The notes under the pieces were generated by a model that had not been told where the DNA came from, searched no databases, and saw only the letters and a program-made list of their open reading frames with translations. The translations under genes and the position numbers were made by a program. From the NCBI RefSeq assembly GCF_007644045.2, contig NZ_VMDW02000099.1:284197-348196 (forward strand): a stretch of 64,000 nucleotides of DNA, written 5' to 3'. Positions 1-8,715 of the stretch are shown one piece after another (position 1 is the stretch's first letter; every line of letters begins with the position of its first letter). Source of the stretch: Vogesella urethralis (GTDB lineage: Bacteria; Pseudomonadota; Gammaproteobacteria; Burkholderiales; Chromobacteriaceae).

Positions 1-2
1 TG

Positions 3-365
3 GTCTGTCTGCCGGCGATTGCCGACGTGGGCGAGCGCCAGCGCGTGCGCAGCCGCCTGCGCCGCGACGGCAAGACGGTGATCAGCATCAGCCAGGCGCA
101 GATGGCCAGCTTCTGCGGCAACATCATCGCGCTGCGTGGCGGCGACGGTGGTACGGTGATTGCCATGTCCAGCCGCGCTTGGGCGGCGTTTACCTCGGCG
201 CAGCAAGCCACGTTGGCCGCGCACGGCCGCATTGTGCACGCGCCGCTGGACATCATCGAAGACCTGGGCGGCGGCGGCGCGCGCTGCATGGTGGCCGAGG
301 TGTTCAGCCCGGATGCGCCGGCGCACTGCTCAGCAGCTGGCCGTGCTGTTGCCATTGCAGGCTGA
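3..365 (+). CDS. CtlX-like citrulline/arginine-type hydrolase, 5' truncated
   Basis: C-terminal part of a protein that begins before the window; the frame is open from base 3 with no start needed. The visible region resembles the end of the amidinotransferase/arginine-deiminase fold hydrolases called CtlX: an ISQAQMASFCGN segment, a serine-rich strand (IAMSSRAW), and near the C-terminus IIEDLGGGGARCMVAEVF. The Cys of the GGARCM motif is the expected nucleophile of this fold. The family hydrolyses guanidino or ureido compounds; the substrate here is inferred only from similarity. The last codons overlap the end of the convergent transporter gene by about 60 bases, so the poorly conserved tail after VAEVF may not be functionally important. 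Confidence 0.7.
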   Translation, partial: VCLPAIADVGERQRVRSRLRRDGKTVISISQAQMASFCGNIIALRGGDGGTVIAMSSRAWAAFTSAQQATLAAHGRIVHAPLDIIEDLGGGGARCMVAEVFSPDAPAHCSAAGRAVAIAG

Positions 366-2301
366 GGTAGCGTTCGTACTGTTTCAGCACGTCGGCGATG
401 ATCTCGCTGCGGCGCAGGTAGCGGATGTCGTAGCCCTCGCGGCCGTCGGCAAAATCGGTTTGCGCCAGGTACTGGTATACGCCGTCGTCGGCCCGCGCCG
501 GCAGGAACGCCGGTTGCGGCTGGCCGTGGCAGTACACGCGGTAGACGAAGTCGCGGGCGCCGGGCTGGTCGATGCGCAGCAGCACGCTGCCGTCGTCGCG
601 GCGTTGTACGCCAGCGCTGACACCGTTGTGGCTGAGCTCGTCGGCCACGGTGCGCAGCGCCGGCTGCACTTCGGTGTCGATGAACTGCTGCACGGTGGCG
701 GCGTCCGGGCGCTGCACCAGCTGCCGCAGGCGTTGCTGCCAGTGGTGGCCGCTCCAGAACTGTGTGGCCGGCGCCGGTTGCTGCGTCTGGTGGCAATGGT
801 CGGACTGCAGACCGCGCCACAGGCTGTAGCACAGCAACAGCATGATGGCGGTAAACGGCAGCGCGCTGACCAGCGTCATCGCCTGCAGCGCCTTCAGGCC
901 GCCTGCGGTGAGCAGTACGCCGGCGGTGACGCCCAGCAATACCGCCCAGAACAGGCGCTGCCACAACGGTGACGCGGTATCGCCGCCGCTGGCAATGCTG
1001 TCCAGCACCATGGCGCCAGAGTCGGCCGAGGTGACGAAGAACACCGCAATCAGCAGCATGGCCACGCTGCCGCTCAGCAGCGGGAACGGTAGGTAATCGA
1101 AGAAGCGGAACAGCAGGCTGTCCACGTTGGCCGCCGCGCTGCCTAGCGCGCCGGCGGCGACGTGCATATCCAGCCAGATGGCGCTGTTACCGAACACCGT
1201 CATCCACAGGAAGTTGAACAGTGTGGGCACCAGCAGCACGCCGACAATGAATTCACGCAGCGTGCGCCCGCGCGAGATGCGGGCAATGAACAGGCCGACA
1301 AACGGCGACCACGACACCCACCACGCCCAGTACAGCAGCGTCCAGCCGGACAGCCATTGTTGCTGCGCGTCGCTGCCGTAACTGAAGGTGCGGAAGGTGA
1401 GGTCCACCATGCCGGACAAGTAGCTGCCCAGGTTGTCGCTGAACGTCATCAGCAGGTAAACGGTAGGGCCGGCACACAGCACGAACAGCAGCAATAGCAG
1501 CGCCAGGCCGAGGTTGAGTTCGCTCAGGCGGCGCACGCCTTTGTCGAGGCCGGTGGCGGCCGACAGCCCGGCCAGCCCCATCACCACCGCGATTAGCCCC
1601 AGCTTGAAGCCATCGCTGGCGGTGTCGATACCGGCCAGTTGCTGCAGGCCGGCGGCCAACTGCATCACGCCGAAACCGAGCGTGGTGGCGATGCCGAACA
1701 CGGTGGAAACCAGCGCGAACACGTCCACCGCGTGGCCCCACGGCCCGTGGATGCGCTCACCCAGAATCGGGTACAAGCCGGCGCGCAGCGTCAGTGGCAG
1801 CCGGTAACGGAAGCCGAAGTAGGCCAGTACCAGCCCCACCACGCCGTAGATGGCCCACGCGTGCAGGCCCCAGTGGTGGAAGGTGAGGTTCATCGCCTGC
1901 TGCGCGGCCGCTTGCGGGTTGGCCGCGGCCAACGGTGGCGCCAGATAATGCTGCAGCGGTTCGCCGACGCCGAAGTACATCAGGCCGATGCCCATGCCGG
2001 CGGCAAACAACATGGCCAGCCACGATGGCAGGCTGAACGCCGGCGTGGCGTCATCCGGCCCCAGTTTGATGTCGCCGTAGCGGCTGACGGCAATGCCCAG
2101 CAGCGTCAGCAGGAACACGGCGACCGCCAGGATGTAAAACCAACCGAATTGCTGGCTGACGGTGCGCTGGGCGGCGCCCAACAAGGCTTCGGCGGAAGTC
2201 GGGGCCAGCGTGGCCCAGGCCAGGATCAGGCCGATCAGCAGCAGGCCGGGCACGAATACCGGCCAGCTGAGGGTAGTGCGGAAGGAACGGACGGAGGCCA
2301 T
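304..2301 (-). CDS. betT: BCCT-family choline/betaine transporter (BetT-like)
   Basis: Inner-membrane secondary transporter of the betaine-choline-carnitine family, about 665 residues, close to the length of E. coli BetT. It shows the family signatures GMGIGLMYFGVGEP and WAWWVSWSPFVGLFIARISRGR and about 12 hydrophobic segments, followed by a hydrophilic C-terminal domain of roughly 150 residues. BetT-type members carry such a tail for osmotic regulation. Likely role: uptake of choline or glycine betaine under osmotic stress. I chose the ATG at 2301, which follows an AAGAAAGGGAAA ribosome-binding region, over an upstream in-frame ATG with a non-homologous leader. No bet oxidation genes are adjacent, so the choline versus betaine preference is not settled. 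Confidence 0.85.
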   Translation of the reverse strand: MASVRSFRTTLSWPVFVPGLLLIGLILAWATLAPTSAEALLGAAQRTVSQQFGWFYILAVAVFLLTLLGIAVSRYGDIKLGPDDATPAFSLPSWLAMLFAAGMGIGLMYFGVGEPLQHYLAPPLAAANPQAAAQQAMNLTFHHWGLHAWAIYGVVGLVLAYFGFRYRLPLTLRAGLYPILGERIHGPWGHAVDVFALVSTVFGIATTLGFGVMQLAAGLQQLAGIDTASDGFKLGLIAVVMGLAGLSAATGLDKGVRRLSELNLGLALLLLLFVLCAGPTVYLLMTFSDNLGSYLSGMVDLTFRTFSYGSDAQQQWLSGWTLLYWAWWVSWSPFVGLFIARISRGRTLREFIVGVLLVPTLFNFLWMTVFGNSAIWLDMHVAAGALGSAAANVDSLLFRFFDYLPFPLLSGSVAMLLIAVFFVTSADSGAMVLDSIASGGDTASPLWQRLFWAVLLGVTAGVLLTAGGLKALQAMTLVSALPFTAIMLLLCYSLWRGLQSDHCHQTQQPAPATQFWSGHHWQQRLRQLVQRPDAATVQQFIDTEVQPALRTVADELSHNGVSAGVQRRDDGSVLLRIDQPGARDFVYRVYCHGQPQPAFLPARADDGVYQYLAQTDFADGREGYDIRYLRRSEIIADVLKQYERYLSLQWQQHGQLLSSAPAHPG

Positions 2302-2666
2302 GCTTTCCCTTTCTTGGTCGTCGGGTACTGCCGTCTGACGTGTGGTCGTGCCAGCGCGCTGGCAAAGCCGCCGGCGCGGGCAGGGTCTTGGGCAGCCCTG
2401 AAGGTGGGCAGGGGTTCCGGGTTGGCCGCAGGGGAGGAGGGCGGCGTGCGTTGCGCGGTGGCGGCCAGGCCGGAACGGAAAGCCGCAGTATAACGCAAAA
2501 TAGTTTTGTAGAAAAATAAAACCCGTGTGAATATGGCGCAACAAGGCTGCGCCCGCTGGCAAAATGCCGCTATTGGCGTGCATTTATGCCGATTTGGCGG
2601 GCATAAACTGTCATTGCTGCTACACTGCCGGCAAATTTTGGCAAGTGCTATCGAAAGCAGCGTGAA

Positions 2667-2685
2667 GTGTCATATTTCTGTAACC
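2667..2685 (+). promoter_or_regulatory. Putative Pho box upstream of phoB
   Basis: GTGTCATATTTCTGTAACC closely matches the tandem CTGTCAT-N4-CTGTCAY Pho box bound by PhoB. TATCCT at 2695-2700 or CATAAT at 2704-2709 could serve as the -10, so the box would sit at the usual -35 place. This suggests phosphate-starvation autoregulation of phoB-phoR. Confidence 0.7.
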
Positions 2686-2732
2686 GCTTTTTTCTATCCT
2701 TGCCATAATCGTAGATGGAAGGATTCCGCCCC

Positions 2733-3422
2733 ATGCCCGCCAATATTCTGCTTGTTGAAGACGAACCCGCCATCCAGGAGCTGATTGCGTTCAATCTGGT
2801 CCAGGCTGGCCACCACGTACTGCGTGCCAGTACCGCCGAGGTGGCATTGACCCTGGTCAAGAACGCGCTGCCGGACCTCATCCTGCTGGACTGGATGCTG
2901 CCCGGCGCTTCCGGCGTTGAAATCGCCCGCAAGCTGCGCGCCGACGAGCGTACCCGCCAGATCCCCATCATCATGCTGACCGCCCGCTCCGAAGAGCAGG
3001 ACAAGGTACAAGGCCTGGAAGCCGGTGCCGACGACTACATCACCAAGCCGTTCTCGCCGCGCGAGCTGCTGGCGCGCATCAAGGCCGTGTTGCGCCGCCG
3101 TGCGCCGCAGATGACCGACGACGCGGTGGAAGTGAAAGGCCTGCGCCTGGACCCGGTTACGCACCGCGTACAGGGCAACGGTACCAATGTGGATCTGGGG
3201 CCGACCGAATTCCGCCTGCTGCATTTCTTCATGACCCACGCCGAACGCGTACATTCGCGCACCCAGCTGCTGGACCAGGTATGGGGCGACCACGTGTTTG
3301 TGGAAGAGCGCACCGTGGACGTGCATATCCGCCGCCTGCGCAGCGCGCTGGAACCCACCGGGCACGACAGCCTGATCCAGACCGTGCGTGGTACCGGCTA
3401 CCGTTTCTCTGCCCAGGGGTAG
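2733..3422 (+). CDS. phoB: Phosphate regulon response regulator PhoB
   Basis: OmpR-family response regulator of 229 residues, the same length as E. coli PhoB. Receiver domain about residues 1-120 with the acidic pair in LLVEDEP, phosphoacceptor Asp53 (LLDWMLPG) and the KPF lysine motif; winged-helix DNA-binding domain about 130-229 ending RTVRGTGYRFS. When phosphorylated by PhoR it activates Pho regulon genes. An in-frame ATG lies 18 bases upstream, but GAAGGA at 2717-2722 is correctly spaced for the ATG at 2733, which also gives the family N-terminus. It is followed after 3 bases by phoR, and a Pho box precedes it. Confidence 0.95.
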   Translation: MPANILLVEDEPAIQELIAFNLVQAGHHVLRASTAEVALTLVKNALPDLILLDWMLPGASGVEIARKLRADERTRQIPIIMLTARSEEQDKVQGLEAGADDYITKPFSPRELLARIKAVLRRRAPQMTDDAVEVKGLRLDPVTHRVQGNGTNVDLGPTEFRLLHFFMTHAERVHSRTQLLDQVWGDHVFVEERTVDVHIRRLRSALEPTGHDSLIQTVRGTGYRFSAQG

Positions 3423-3425
3423 GTT

Positions 3426-4730
3426 TTGGCTGAATTCTTCAAGCGCACACTGGGCTGGCTGATCGCCATGACCGTGGTGTCGCTGGCCTTCGGGCTGATT
3501 TTCGGCGACATCGTCGGCCTTGGCCTGCTGCTGGCCATGCTGCTGCTGTGGCTGTCTTTCCACCTGTATCACATCGCCCTGCTGGTACGCTGGCTGAACA
3601 ACCCGGTGCCCGGCCGGGTGCCGGACGGTTTTGGCGCCTGGCACGGCATTTTCATGACGCTGTACCGCCAGGCGCGCAAACAGAAGCAAAGCAAGAAACG
3701 CCTGGCCGGTGTGCTGGACCGCTTCGTCAACGCCGGCGAAGCCATGCCGGACGGCGTGGTGGTGCTGGACGAGTACGACCACATCGAGTGGATCAACCCG
3801 ATGGCGGTGGAACACCTGGGCCTGAACCGCAAGACCGACATCGGCAGCCAGATCCTGAACCTGGTGCGCCAGCCGGCCTTCCACGACTACATGGCGGCGC
3901 AAAGCTACAGCCAGCCGTTGATCCTGCACGGCGGCAACAGCAAGGAGCTGGTGTTGTCCATCCAGCTGGTGCCGTTCGACACCACGCGCAAGCTGCTGCT
4001 ATCGCGCGATATCACCCAGCTGGAACGGGTGCAGACCGTACACCGCGACTTTGTGGCCAACGTCTCGCACGAGCTGCGCACGCCGCTGACCGTGGTGGGC
4101 GGCTTTCTGGAAACGCTGTCCGACATGCCGCAGGTAGAAGACGCCACCCTGCGCCAGTTCCTGCCGATGATGCTGGAGCAGTCGCGCCGCATGCAGAACC
4201 TGGTAGAAGACCTGCTGACGCTGTCGCGCATCGAGAACGGCCCGCGCACCGTGCTGCAAGACCGCGTGGACATGGCCGGGCTGATGGACACGCTGGTGGT
4301 GGAAGCCGAAGGCTTGTCGCAAGGCCGGCACCGCATCGTGGTGAAGAACGCCTGCCCGCACGACCTGTGGGGCAGCGCGCAGGAACTGCACTCGGCGTTC
4401 GGCAACCTGGTGTCCAACGCCGTGCGCTACACGCCGGAAGGCGGCAGCATCTACCTGCGCTGGACGCAGGAAGACGACGGCCGCGTGGCGTTTACCGTGG
4501 CGGATACCGGCATCGGCATTCCGCGCGAGCACCTGCCGCGCCTGACCGAGCGCTTCTATCGTGTGGACCGTGGCCGCTCGCGCGGCAACGGCGGCACCGG
4601 CCTGGGCCTCGCCATCGTCAAGCACGTGCTGGCCCGCCATCACGCCAAGCTGGACATCCAGAGCGAACCCGACAAGGGCAGCGTATTCAGCGTGATCTTC
4701 AACCCCGAACAGGTAGCCAGCCGTGATTGA
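3426..4730 (+). CDS. phoR: Phosphate regulon sensor histidine kinase PhoR
   Basis: Membrane-bound sensor kinase of 434 residues that phosphorylates PhoB in low phosphate. Order: two N-terminal hydrophobic helices (about residues 10-55), a linker, a PAS domain (about 95-190), a HisKA domain with phosphoacceptor His215 in NVSHELRTPL, and a HATPase domain with N box (NAVRYT), G1 (DTGIGIP) and G2 (GTGLGLAI). It starts at TTG; the AGGGGTAGG just upstream spans the phoB stop codon and provides the ribosome-binding site, suggesting coupled translation. No large periplasmic loop is visible, as is usual for PhoR. The phoU and pst genes are not in the window. Confidence 0.95.
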   Translation: MAEFFKRTLGWLIAMTVVSLAFGLIFGDIVGLGLLLAMLLLWLSFHLYHIALLVRWLNNPVPGRVPDGFGAWHGIFMTLYRQARKQKQSKKRLAGVLDRFVNAGEAMPDGVVVLDEYDHIEWINPMAVEHLGLNRKTDIGSQILNLVRQPAFHDYMAAQSYSQPLILHGGNSKELVLSIQLVPFDTTRKLLLSRDITQLERVQTVHRDFVANVSHELRTPLTVVGGFLETLSDMPQVEDATLRQFLPMMLEQSRRMQNLVEDLLTLSRIENGPRTVLQDRVDMAGLMDTLVVEAEGLSQGRHRIVVKNACPHDLWGSAQELHSAFGNLVSNAVRYTPEGGSIYLRWTQEDDGRVAFTVADTGIGIPREHLPRLTERFYRVDRGRSRGNGGTGLGLAIVKHVLARHHAKLDIQSEPDKGSVFSVIFNPEQVASRD

Positions 4731-5028
4731 GCATATCGTGTTGTTCCGCTTTGCCGGGCACGCCAGCAGCGCCGATACCGACGCTGCGCTGGCGGCTTTT
4801 GCGGCGCTGCCCGCTGCCATTGCCGAGGTGCGCGATTTCCGCGGCGGTACCGACATCAGCCCGGAAAACCTGGCCCAGGGCTATACCCACGGCTGGGTGC
4901 TGCGCTTTGACGATGCCGCCGCGCTGCGCCGCTACCTCGACCACTCGGCCCATCTGGCCTTCGTGGCGCAGGTACAGCCGCTGCTGGTGCAGGCGCTGGT
5001 GTTCGATTTTGACAGCGGCCAGGCCTGA
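4723..5028 (+). CDS. Dabb-domain (stress-responsive A/B barrel) protein
   Basis: A 101-residue protein matching the dimeric alpha/beta barrel Dabb family: N-terminal IEHIVLFRF strand, a central GGTDIS segment and a terminal VQALVFDF strand. Members form small dimeric ferredoxin-like barrels of mostly unknown function in bacteria, some linked to stress. The GTG start at 4723 overlaps the end of phoR by 8 bases, so it is probably the last gene of the phoB-phoR operon. Function in phosphate physiology is not established. Confidence 0.75.
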   Translation: MIEHIVLFRFAGHASSADTDAALAAFAALPAAIAEVRDFRGGTDISPENLAQGYTHGWVLRFDDAAALRRYLDHSAHLAFVAQVQPLLVQALVFDFDSGQA

Positions 5029-5073
5029 TTGACGTACATGCGGATGTGCTGTGCTGAGCGTTGCTGTCGGGCA

Positions 5074-5117
5074 GGCTTGTGCCATTTTTTGCCATCCGGC
5101 TACTGGCTTGTGCCATT
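5074..5117. repeat. Direct repeat pair in the spacer before tal
   Basis: GGCTTGTGCCATT occurs at 5074-5086 and again at 5105-5117, a period of 31 bases. The spacer 5029-5273 otherwise holds no convincing gene. The repeat may be chance or a small regulatory duplication. Confidence 0.4.
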
Positions 5118-5273
5118 ACTTTGTTCTTGATGGGTAAATTGTGTCGCGGCTGCCCCGTTTTTGCTGGCCTGTAATGGCTTTGCTACAGACCGCGGGCAAG
5201 GTAGCATGTGACGTACTACATCAGCGGCGCACCAAGCCTGTCGCCGCCCGTCAACATAACGAGCAACACACCC

Positions 5274-6335
5274 ATGAACCGACTACAAGCCATCCGTCCT
5301 TTCGGCCAGCGCATCTGGCTGGACAACCTGTCCCGTGAACTGCTGCAAACCGGCGAGCTGGCCCGCCTGCTGGCCGACGACGGCATTGCCGGCGTCACCT
5401 CCAACCCGGCCATTTTCCATAAAGCCATCAGCACCGACCCGCGTTACCAGGACGAGTTGGCCGCGCTGAAAACCGACGCCAGCCTCAGCGCCGAGCAGCG
5501 CTACGAAACGCTGGTGATCGCCGACATCCAGGCCGCCTGCGACCTGACCCTGCCGCAGTACCAGGCCACCGCCGGCGACGACGGCTACGTGTCGCTGGAA
5601 GTGTCGCCGGCACTGTCGCGCGACGAGGCCGGCACTCTGGCCGCCGCCCGCCGCCTGTGGGCCGCCATCGACCGCCCGAACGCCATGATCAAGATTCCGG
5701 CCACGCCGGAAGGCATTGCCGCCTTTGGCCAGCTGACCGCCGAAGGCATCAACGTCAACATCACGCTGCTGTTCTCGCTGCCGCAAGTAGAAGCGGTGTG
5801 GGACGCCTACATCGCCGGCCTCACCGCGCGTCACGCTGCTGGCCAGCCGCTGCGCCACGTGAAAGCCGTGGCCAGCTTCTTCCTGTCGCGCGTGGACAGC
5901 CTGCTGGACGCGCAGCTGCCGGCCGAGCTGCAGGGCAAGGTAGCGGTGTCGCTGTCCAAAGTGGCGTACCAGCGCTACCTGGCGCGCTTCCACGGTGAGG
6001 AATTTGCCGTGCTGAAAGCTGCCGGCGCCCGCCCGCAGTTTCTGCTGTGGGCTTCCACCGGCACCAAGAACAAGGCCTACTCCGACGTGCTGTACGTGGA
6101 AAGCCTGATCGGCGACGAAACCGTCAACACCGTACCGGACGCCACGCTGGCGCTGTTCCGCGACCACGGCAACGCCGCCGCCACGCTGAACCAGGGCGCC
6201 GACGAGGCACGTGCCGTGCTGGAAGCAGCGGCTGCCGCGGGGGTGGATTTCAACGCTGCCGGCGAACAGCTGCAGCGCGACGGTCTGGTGCTGTTCGAGA
6301 AAGCCTTTGCCGAACTGCTGGTGCTGACCGCCTGA
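5274..6335 (+). CDS. tal: Transaldolase
   Basis: Cytoplasmic pentose-phosphate enzyme transferring a dihydroxyacetone unit from sedoheptulose 7-phosphate to glyceraldehyde 3-phosphate. About 353 residues, the size of the longer transaldolase subfamily found in many betaproteobacteria and actinobacteria. Signatures: GVTSNPAIFHKAIS near residue 50, DGYVSLEVSP, and NAMIKIPAT with the Schiff-base lysine expected in this strand. The ATG at 5274 begins the family N-terminus (RLQAIRPFGQRIWLDNLSR); an upstream ATG at 5208 would add an unrelated leader. It is a single-gene unit ending at a strong terminator. Confidence 0.93.
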   Translation: MNRLQAIRPFGQRIWLDNLSRELLQTGELARLLADDGIAGVTSNPAIFHKAISTDPRYQDELAALKTDASLSAEQRYETLVIADIQAACDLTLPQYQATAGDDGYVSLEVSPALSRDEAGTLAAARRLWAAIDRPNAMIKIPATPEGIAAFGQLTAEGINVNITLLFSLPQVEAVWDAYIAGLTARHAAGQPLRHVKAVASFFLSRVDSLLDAQLPAELQGKVAVSLSKVAYQRYLARFHGEEFAVLKAAGARPQFLLWASTGTKNKAYSDVLYVESLIGDETVNTVPDATLALFRDHGNAAATLNQGADEARAVLEAAAAAGVDFNAAGEQLQRDGLVLFEKAFAELLVLTA

Positions 6336-6355
6336 TCCGTATTACCAGCAGCAAC

Positions 6356-6383
6356 AAGAAAGCGCCCAGCCGGGCGCTTTCTT
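6356..6383 (+). terminator. Rho-independent terminator after tal
   Basis: A 12-base stem (6356-6367 with 6372-6383) around an AGCC loop; the core is GCGCCCAGCCGGGCGC followed by TTTCTTGCTTT. The same core recurs at the terminator at 7014-7037. Confidence 0.85.
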
Positions 6384-6468
6384 GCTTTATTAGCCAATTC
6401 GGGTATTGATTGGCATTAAATATTTTATTAACATGCGCCGCGTTTTAAACAACAACGCTTTTTGTATA

Positions 6469-6996
6469 ATGAAAAAGTTTGCTTTTGCAGCGCTGATTGC
6501 TTCCCTGTCTTCCATCGCTTGTGCCGCTGACGTCTACGTTGGTGCAGGTTTCAACCAGTTGAACATCGATATCGATGGCGGTCAGTCCCTGAACCCGACT
6601 GCCATCAACCTTATCGTTGGTACCGAAGTCACCCCGAACTTTGCCGTTGAAGCACGCCTGTACACCAGTCTGGCTGACGATAGCATTCGTGTGAGCAATA
6701 CGACTTCTGTCGATATCGGCCTGGATCACGCCGAAGGCGTTTACGCCAAAGGTATTCTGCCGATCAACGAGCAGGTATCGGCATACGGTCTGCTGGGCTA
6801 CACCAATGGGGCACTGAAGGCCAGCGTTGGCAATACCAGCGTCACTTCCGACGATGACTCGGATGTCAGCTATGGTGCCGGCATGACCTTCAAAGTGAAC
6901 AAGCAGGTTGGCATCAATCTGGAATACACCCGCATGTTCACTGGCTCGGATTACCATATCGACAATATTGGTGCGTCGCTGACTTACCGCTTCTGA
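6469..6996 (+). CDS. Small outer-membrane beta-barrel protein
   Basis: Predicted outer-membrane barrel of about 175 residues. It opens with a clear signal peptide (MKKFAFAALIASLSS...ACA, cleavage before ADVYVGAG) and ends in an aromatic C-terminal strand (ASLTYRF) recognised by the BAM machinery. Alternating strands such as VGINLEYTRMF fit the OmpA-like/Opa-like eight-stranded barrel class; the ligand is unknown. The ATG at 6469 starts the signal peptide, but I see no Shine-Dalgarno there, and TATAAT overlaps the start codon; in-frame ATGs at 6406 and 6433 are alternatives. The gene is visibly less GC-rich than its neighbours and lies between two near-identical terminators. Confidence 0.75.
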   Translation: MKKFAFAALIASLSSIACAADVYVGAGFNQLNIDIDGGQSLNPTAINLIVGTEVTPNFAVEARLYTSLADDSIRVSNTTSVDIGLDHAEGVYAKGILPINEQVSAYGLLGYTNGALKASVGNTSVTSDDDSDVSYGAGMTFKVNKQVGINLEYTRMFTGSDYHIDNIGASLTYRF

Positions 6997-7013
6997 TCGA
7001 TAGCAGTGAAAGT

Positions 7014-7037
7014 AAAAGCGCCCAGCCGGGCGCTTTT
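7014..7037. terminator. Terminator, probably bidirectional
   Basis: Stem 7014-7023 with 7028-7037 and loop AGCC, followed by a T run on the plus strand. It separates the barrel protein from the convergent SDR gene. The core sequence is identical to the hairpin at 6356-6383. Confidence 0.85.
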
Positions 7038-7063
7038 TTGTTGTTGCGGCCAACCTTGCCTGC

Positions 7064-7786
7064 TCAGGCCGGCTGGTGGGTGGCGGCCAGCACGATCTCG
7101 CGGATGCACACGTTTTGCGGCGCCTCGTAGGCGTAGCGGATGGCGTCGGCCACGTCTTCGGCGCGCAGCACCGGGCCCATGGTGCGCTTCCACGCTTCGT
7201 AGCCTTCACGGATGCTGGCGCTGGTGGTGTGGCCCAGCAGCTCGGTTTCCACTGCGCCCGGGGCGATGGTGATCACCCGCACGTTGTGGCTGCTCACCTC
7301 CTCGCGCAGGTTCTCGCTGATGGCGTGCACGGCAAACTTGCTGCCGCAGTAGGCCACGTGGTCGGGGAAGGTTTTGCGGCCGGCGATGGAGCTGACGTTG
7401 ATGATGGTGCCGTGGCGACGCGCCATCATGCCGGCCAGCACGGCGTGGATACCGTTGAGCACGCCACGCACGTTCACGTCCAGCATGCGTTGCCATTCGG
7501 CCGGGTCCTGCTCGTGCATGCGGCCCAGCAGCATCACACCGGCGTTGTTCACCAGCGCGTCGGCGGCGCCGTACTGCGCCTCGGCTTCCGCTACCGCGGC
7601 GTGCAGCGCGGCGGCATCGGTCACGTCTACCTGGCGGCACAAGGTATGCGGCAAGGCCAGCGCTTGCAGGCGTTCGATGCGGCGAGCCAGCAGCAGCAGC
7701 GGGTAGCCCAGGGCCGACAGCTGGCGGGCGGTGGCTTCGCCGATGCCGGAACTGGCACCGGTAATGATGATCAGCGGTTTGCGCAT
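7064..7786 (-). CDS. SDR-family NAD(P)-dependent oxidoreductase
   Basis: Classical short-chain dehydrogenase of 240 residues with a Rossmann fold: TGASSGIG nucleotide-binding motif at residues about 9-17, NNAG, catalytic Ser in INVSSIAG and the YxxxK pair in YCGSKFAVHA. It resembles YdfG-type enzymes that act on 3-hydroxy acids or related carbonyl substrates, but the substrate cannot be read from the sequence. It is divergent from the LysR-family gene at 7885, with about 100 bases between them, so that regulator is a candidate to control it. Confidence 0.88.
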   Translation of the reverse strand: MRKPLIIITGASSGIGEATARQLSALGYPLLLLARRIERLQALALPHTLCRQVDVTDAAALHAAVAEAEAQYGAADALVNNAGVMLLGRMHEQDPAEWQRMLDVNVRGVLNGIHAVLAGMMARRHGTIINVSSIAGRKTFPDHVAYCGSKFAVHAISENLREEVSSHNVRVITIAPGAVETELLGHTTSASIREGYEAWKRTMGPVLRAEDVADAIRYAYEAPQNVCIREIVLAATHQPA

Positions 7787-7884
7787 GACAGGTCTTTCAT
7801 GTGTTTGGTCGATGGCTGGCAGTGTAAGGCGCGCTTAATCGCGTGAAAAATGATAAATTTCGCTGTCTGTCATCGGAAAGTTCT

Positions 7885-8715
7885 ATGGATTCGCGTCAGC
7901 TGAAGGCCTTCATCGCCGTGTTCGAAGAGCGCAACATCACCCGTGCCGCTGCCCGGCTGCATCTGACCCAGCCTACGCTGTCGGTGACCATCCGCCAGCT
8001 GGAGGACGAGCTGGGCACGCCCTTGTTCGGGCGCGAGGCGCGCGGCGTCAGCGTCAGCGATGCGGCCCGCCGCTTGTACCCGCAGGCGCAGCAGTTGCTG
8101 GCGCAGATGACACAGCTGAAAGCACAGTTTGCGGCGCCGCAGGGCTGCCTGCCGTTGGCGCTGGGGGTGGAAGCCGACCTCGGTGTAGCCCAGCGCCAGG
8201 CGTTGCTGGCGCATTGTCGGCAGGCGCTGCCGCAGCTGCTGTTGCAGGTGTTGCCCGGTTGTAGCGGCGAGGTGCGGCTGGCCAGCGAGGAGCTGCGTTG
8301 CGAGGACGAGCTGTTCCTGCCGTTGTGGGAAGAGGCCTTCGTGCTGGCCCTGCCGCACGCCAGCAGCGCAGCGGCCGTGACGCCGCTGCAGGCGATGGCG
8401 CTGGACTGGGTGGTGTGTCCGTCGCACCCGTCGCACCAGCGTTTGCTGGCGTGGCTGGGCGGCGGCGGGCCGGCGCTGGCCAGCGCGCACCAAGCCGGTA
8501 GCCTGGCGCTGGCGTGCGACATGGTGCAGGCCGGGCTGGGCGTGGCCTTGTTGCCGCCGGCGTTGTTGCGGCCGGGCATGGGCTGGCAGGCGCTGGAAGG
8601 GGCGGCGCCGTCGCGCCGGGTGGGGCTGTGTTATGCGGCCAACGTGGCCAGCCAGCCGGCGGTGGCGGCCTTGCTGCACAGCCTGCACGCTTGGCCGCAA
8701 GCCGGGGCGGTTTAA
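7885..8715 (+). CDS. LysR-family transcriptional regulator
   Basis: About 276 residues. The N-terminal winged helix (MDSRQLKAFIAVFEERNITRAAARLHLTQPTLS...) is the standard LTTR DNA-binding domain, followed by a linker helix and a periplasmic-binding-protein-like effector domain. The ATG at 7885 is preceded by GGAAAG at a good distance; the upstream in-frame ATG would extend beyond the family N-terminus. LysR regulators usually control a divergent gene, here the SDR. Its stop codon overlaps the stop codon of the convergent hemerythrin gene by four bases. The effector is unknown. Confidence 0.9.
   Translation: MDSRQLKAFIAVFEERNITRAAARLHLTQPTLSVTIRQLEDELGTPLFGREARGVSVSDAARRLYPQAQQLLAQMTQLKAQFAAPQGCLPLALGVEADLGVAQRQALLAHCRQALPQLLLQVLPGCSGEVRLASEELRCEDELFLPLWEEAFVLALPHASSAAAVTPLQAMALDWVVCPSHPSHQRLLAWLGGGGPALASAHQAGSLALACDMVQAGLGVALLPPALLRPGMGWQALEGAAPSRRVGLCYAANVASQPAVAALLHSLHAWPQAGAV

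Noticed and set aside
2330..2340. Neisserial DNA uptake sequence
   Set aside because: Only GCCGTCTGA is present, followed by C; the usual GCCGTCTGAA was not found here or elsewhere.
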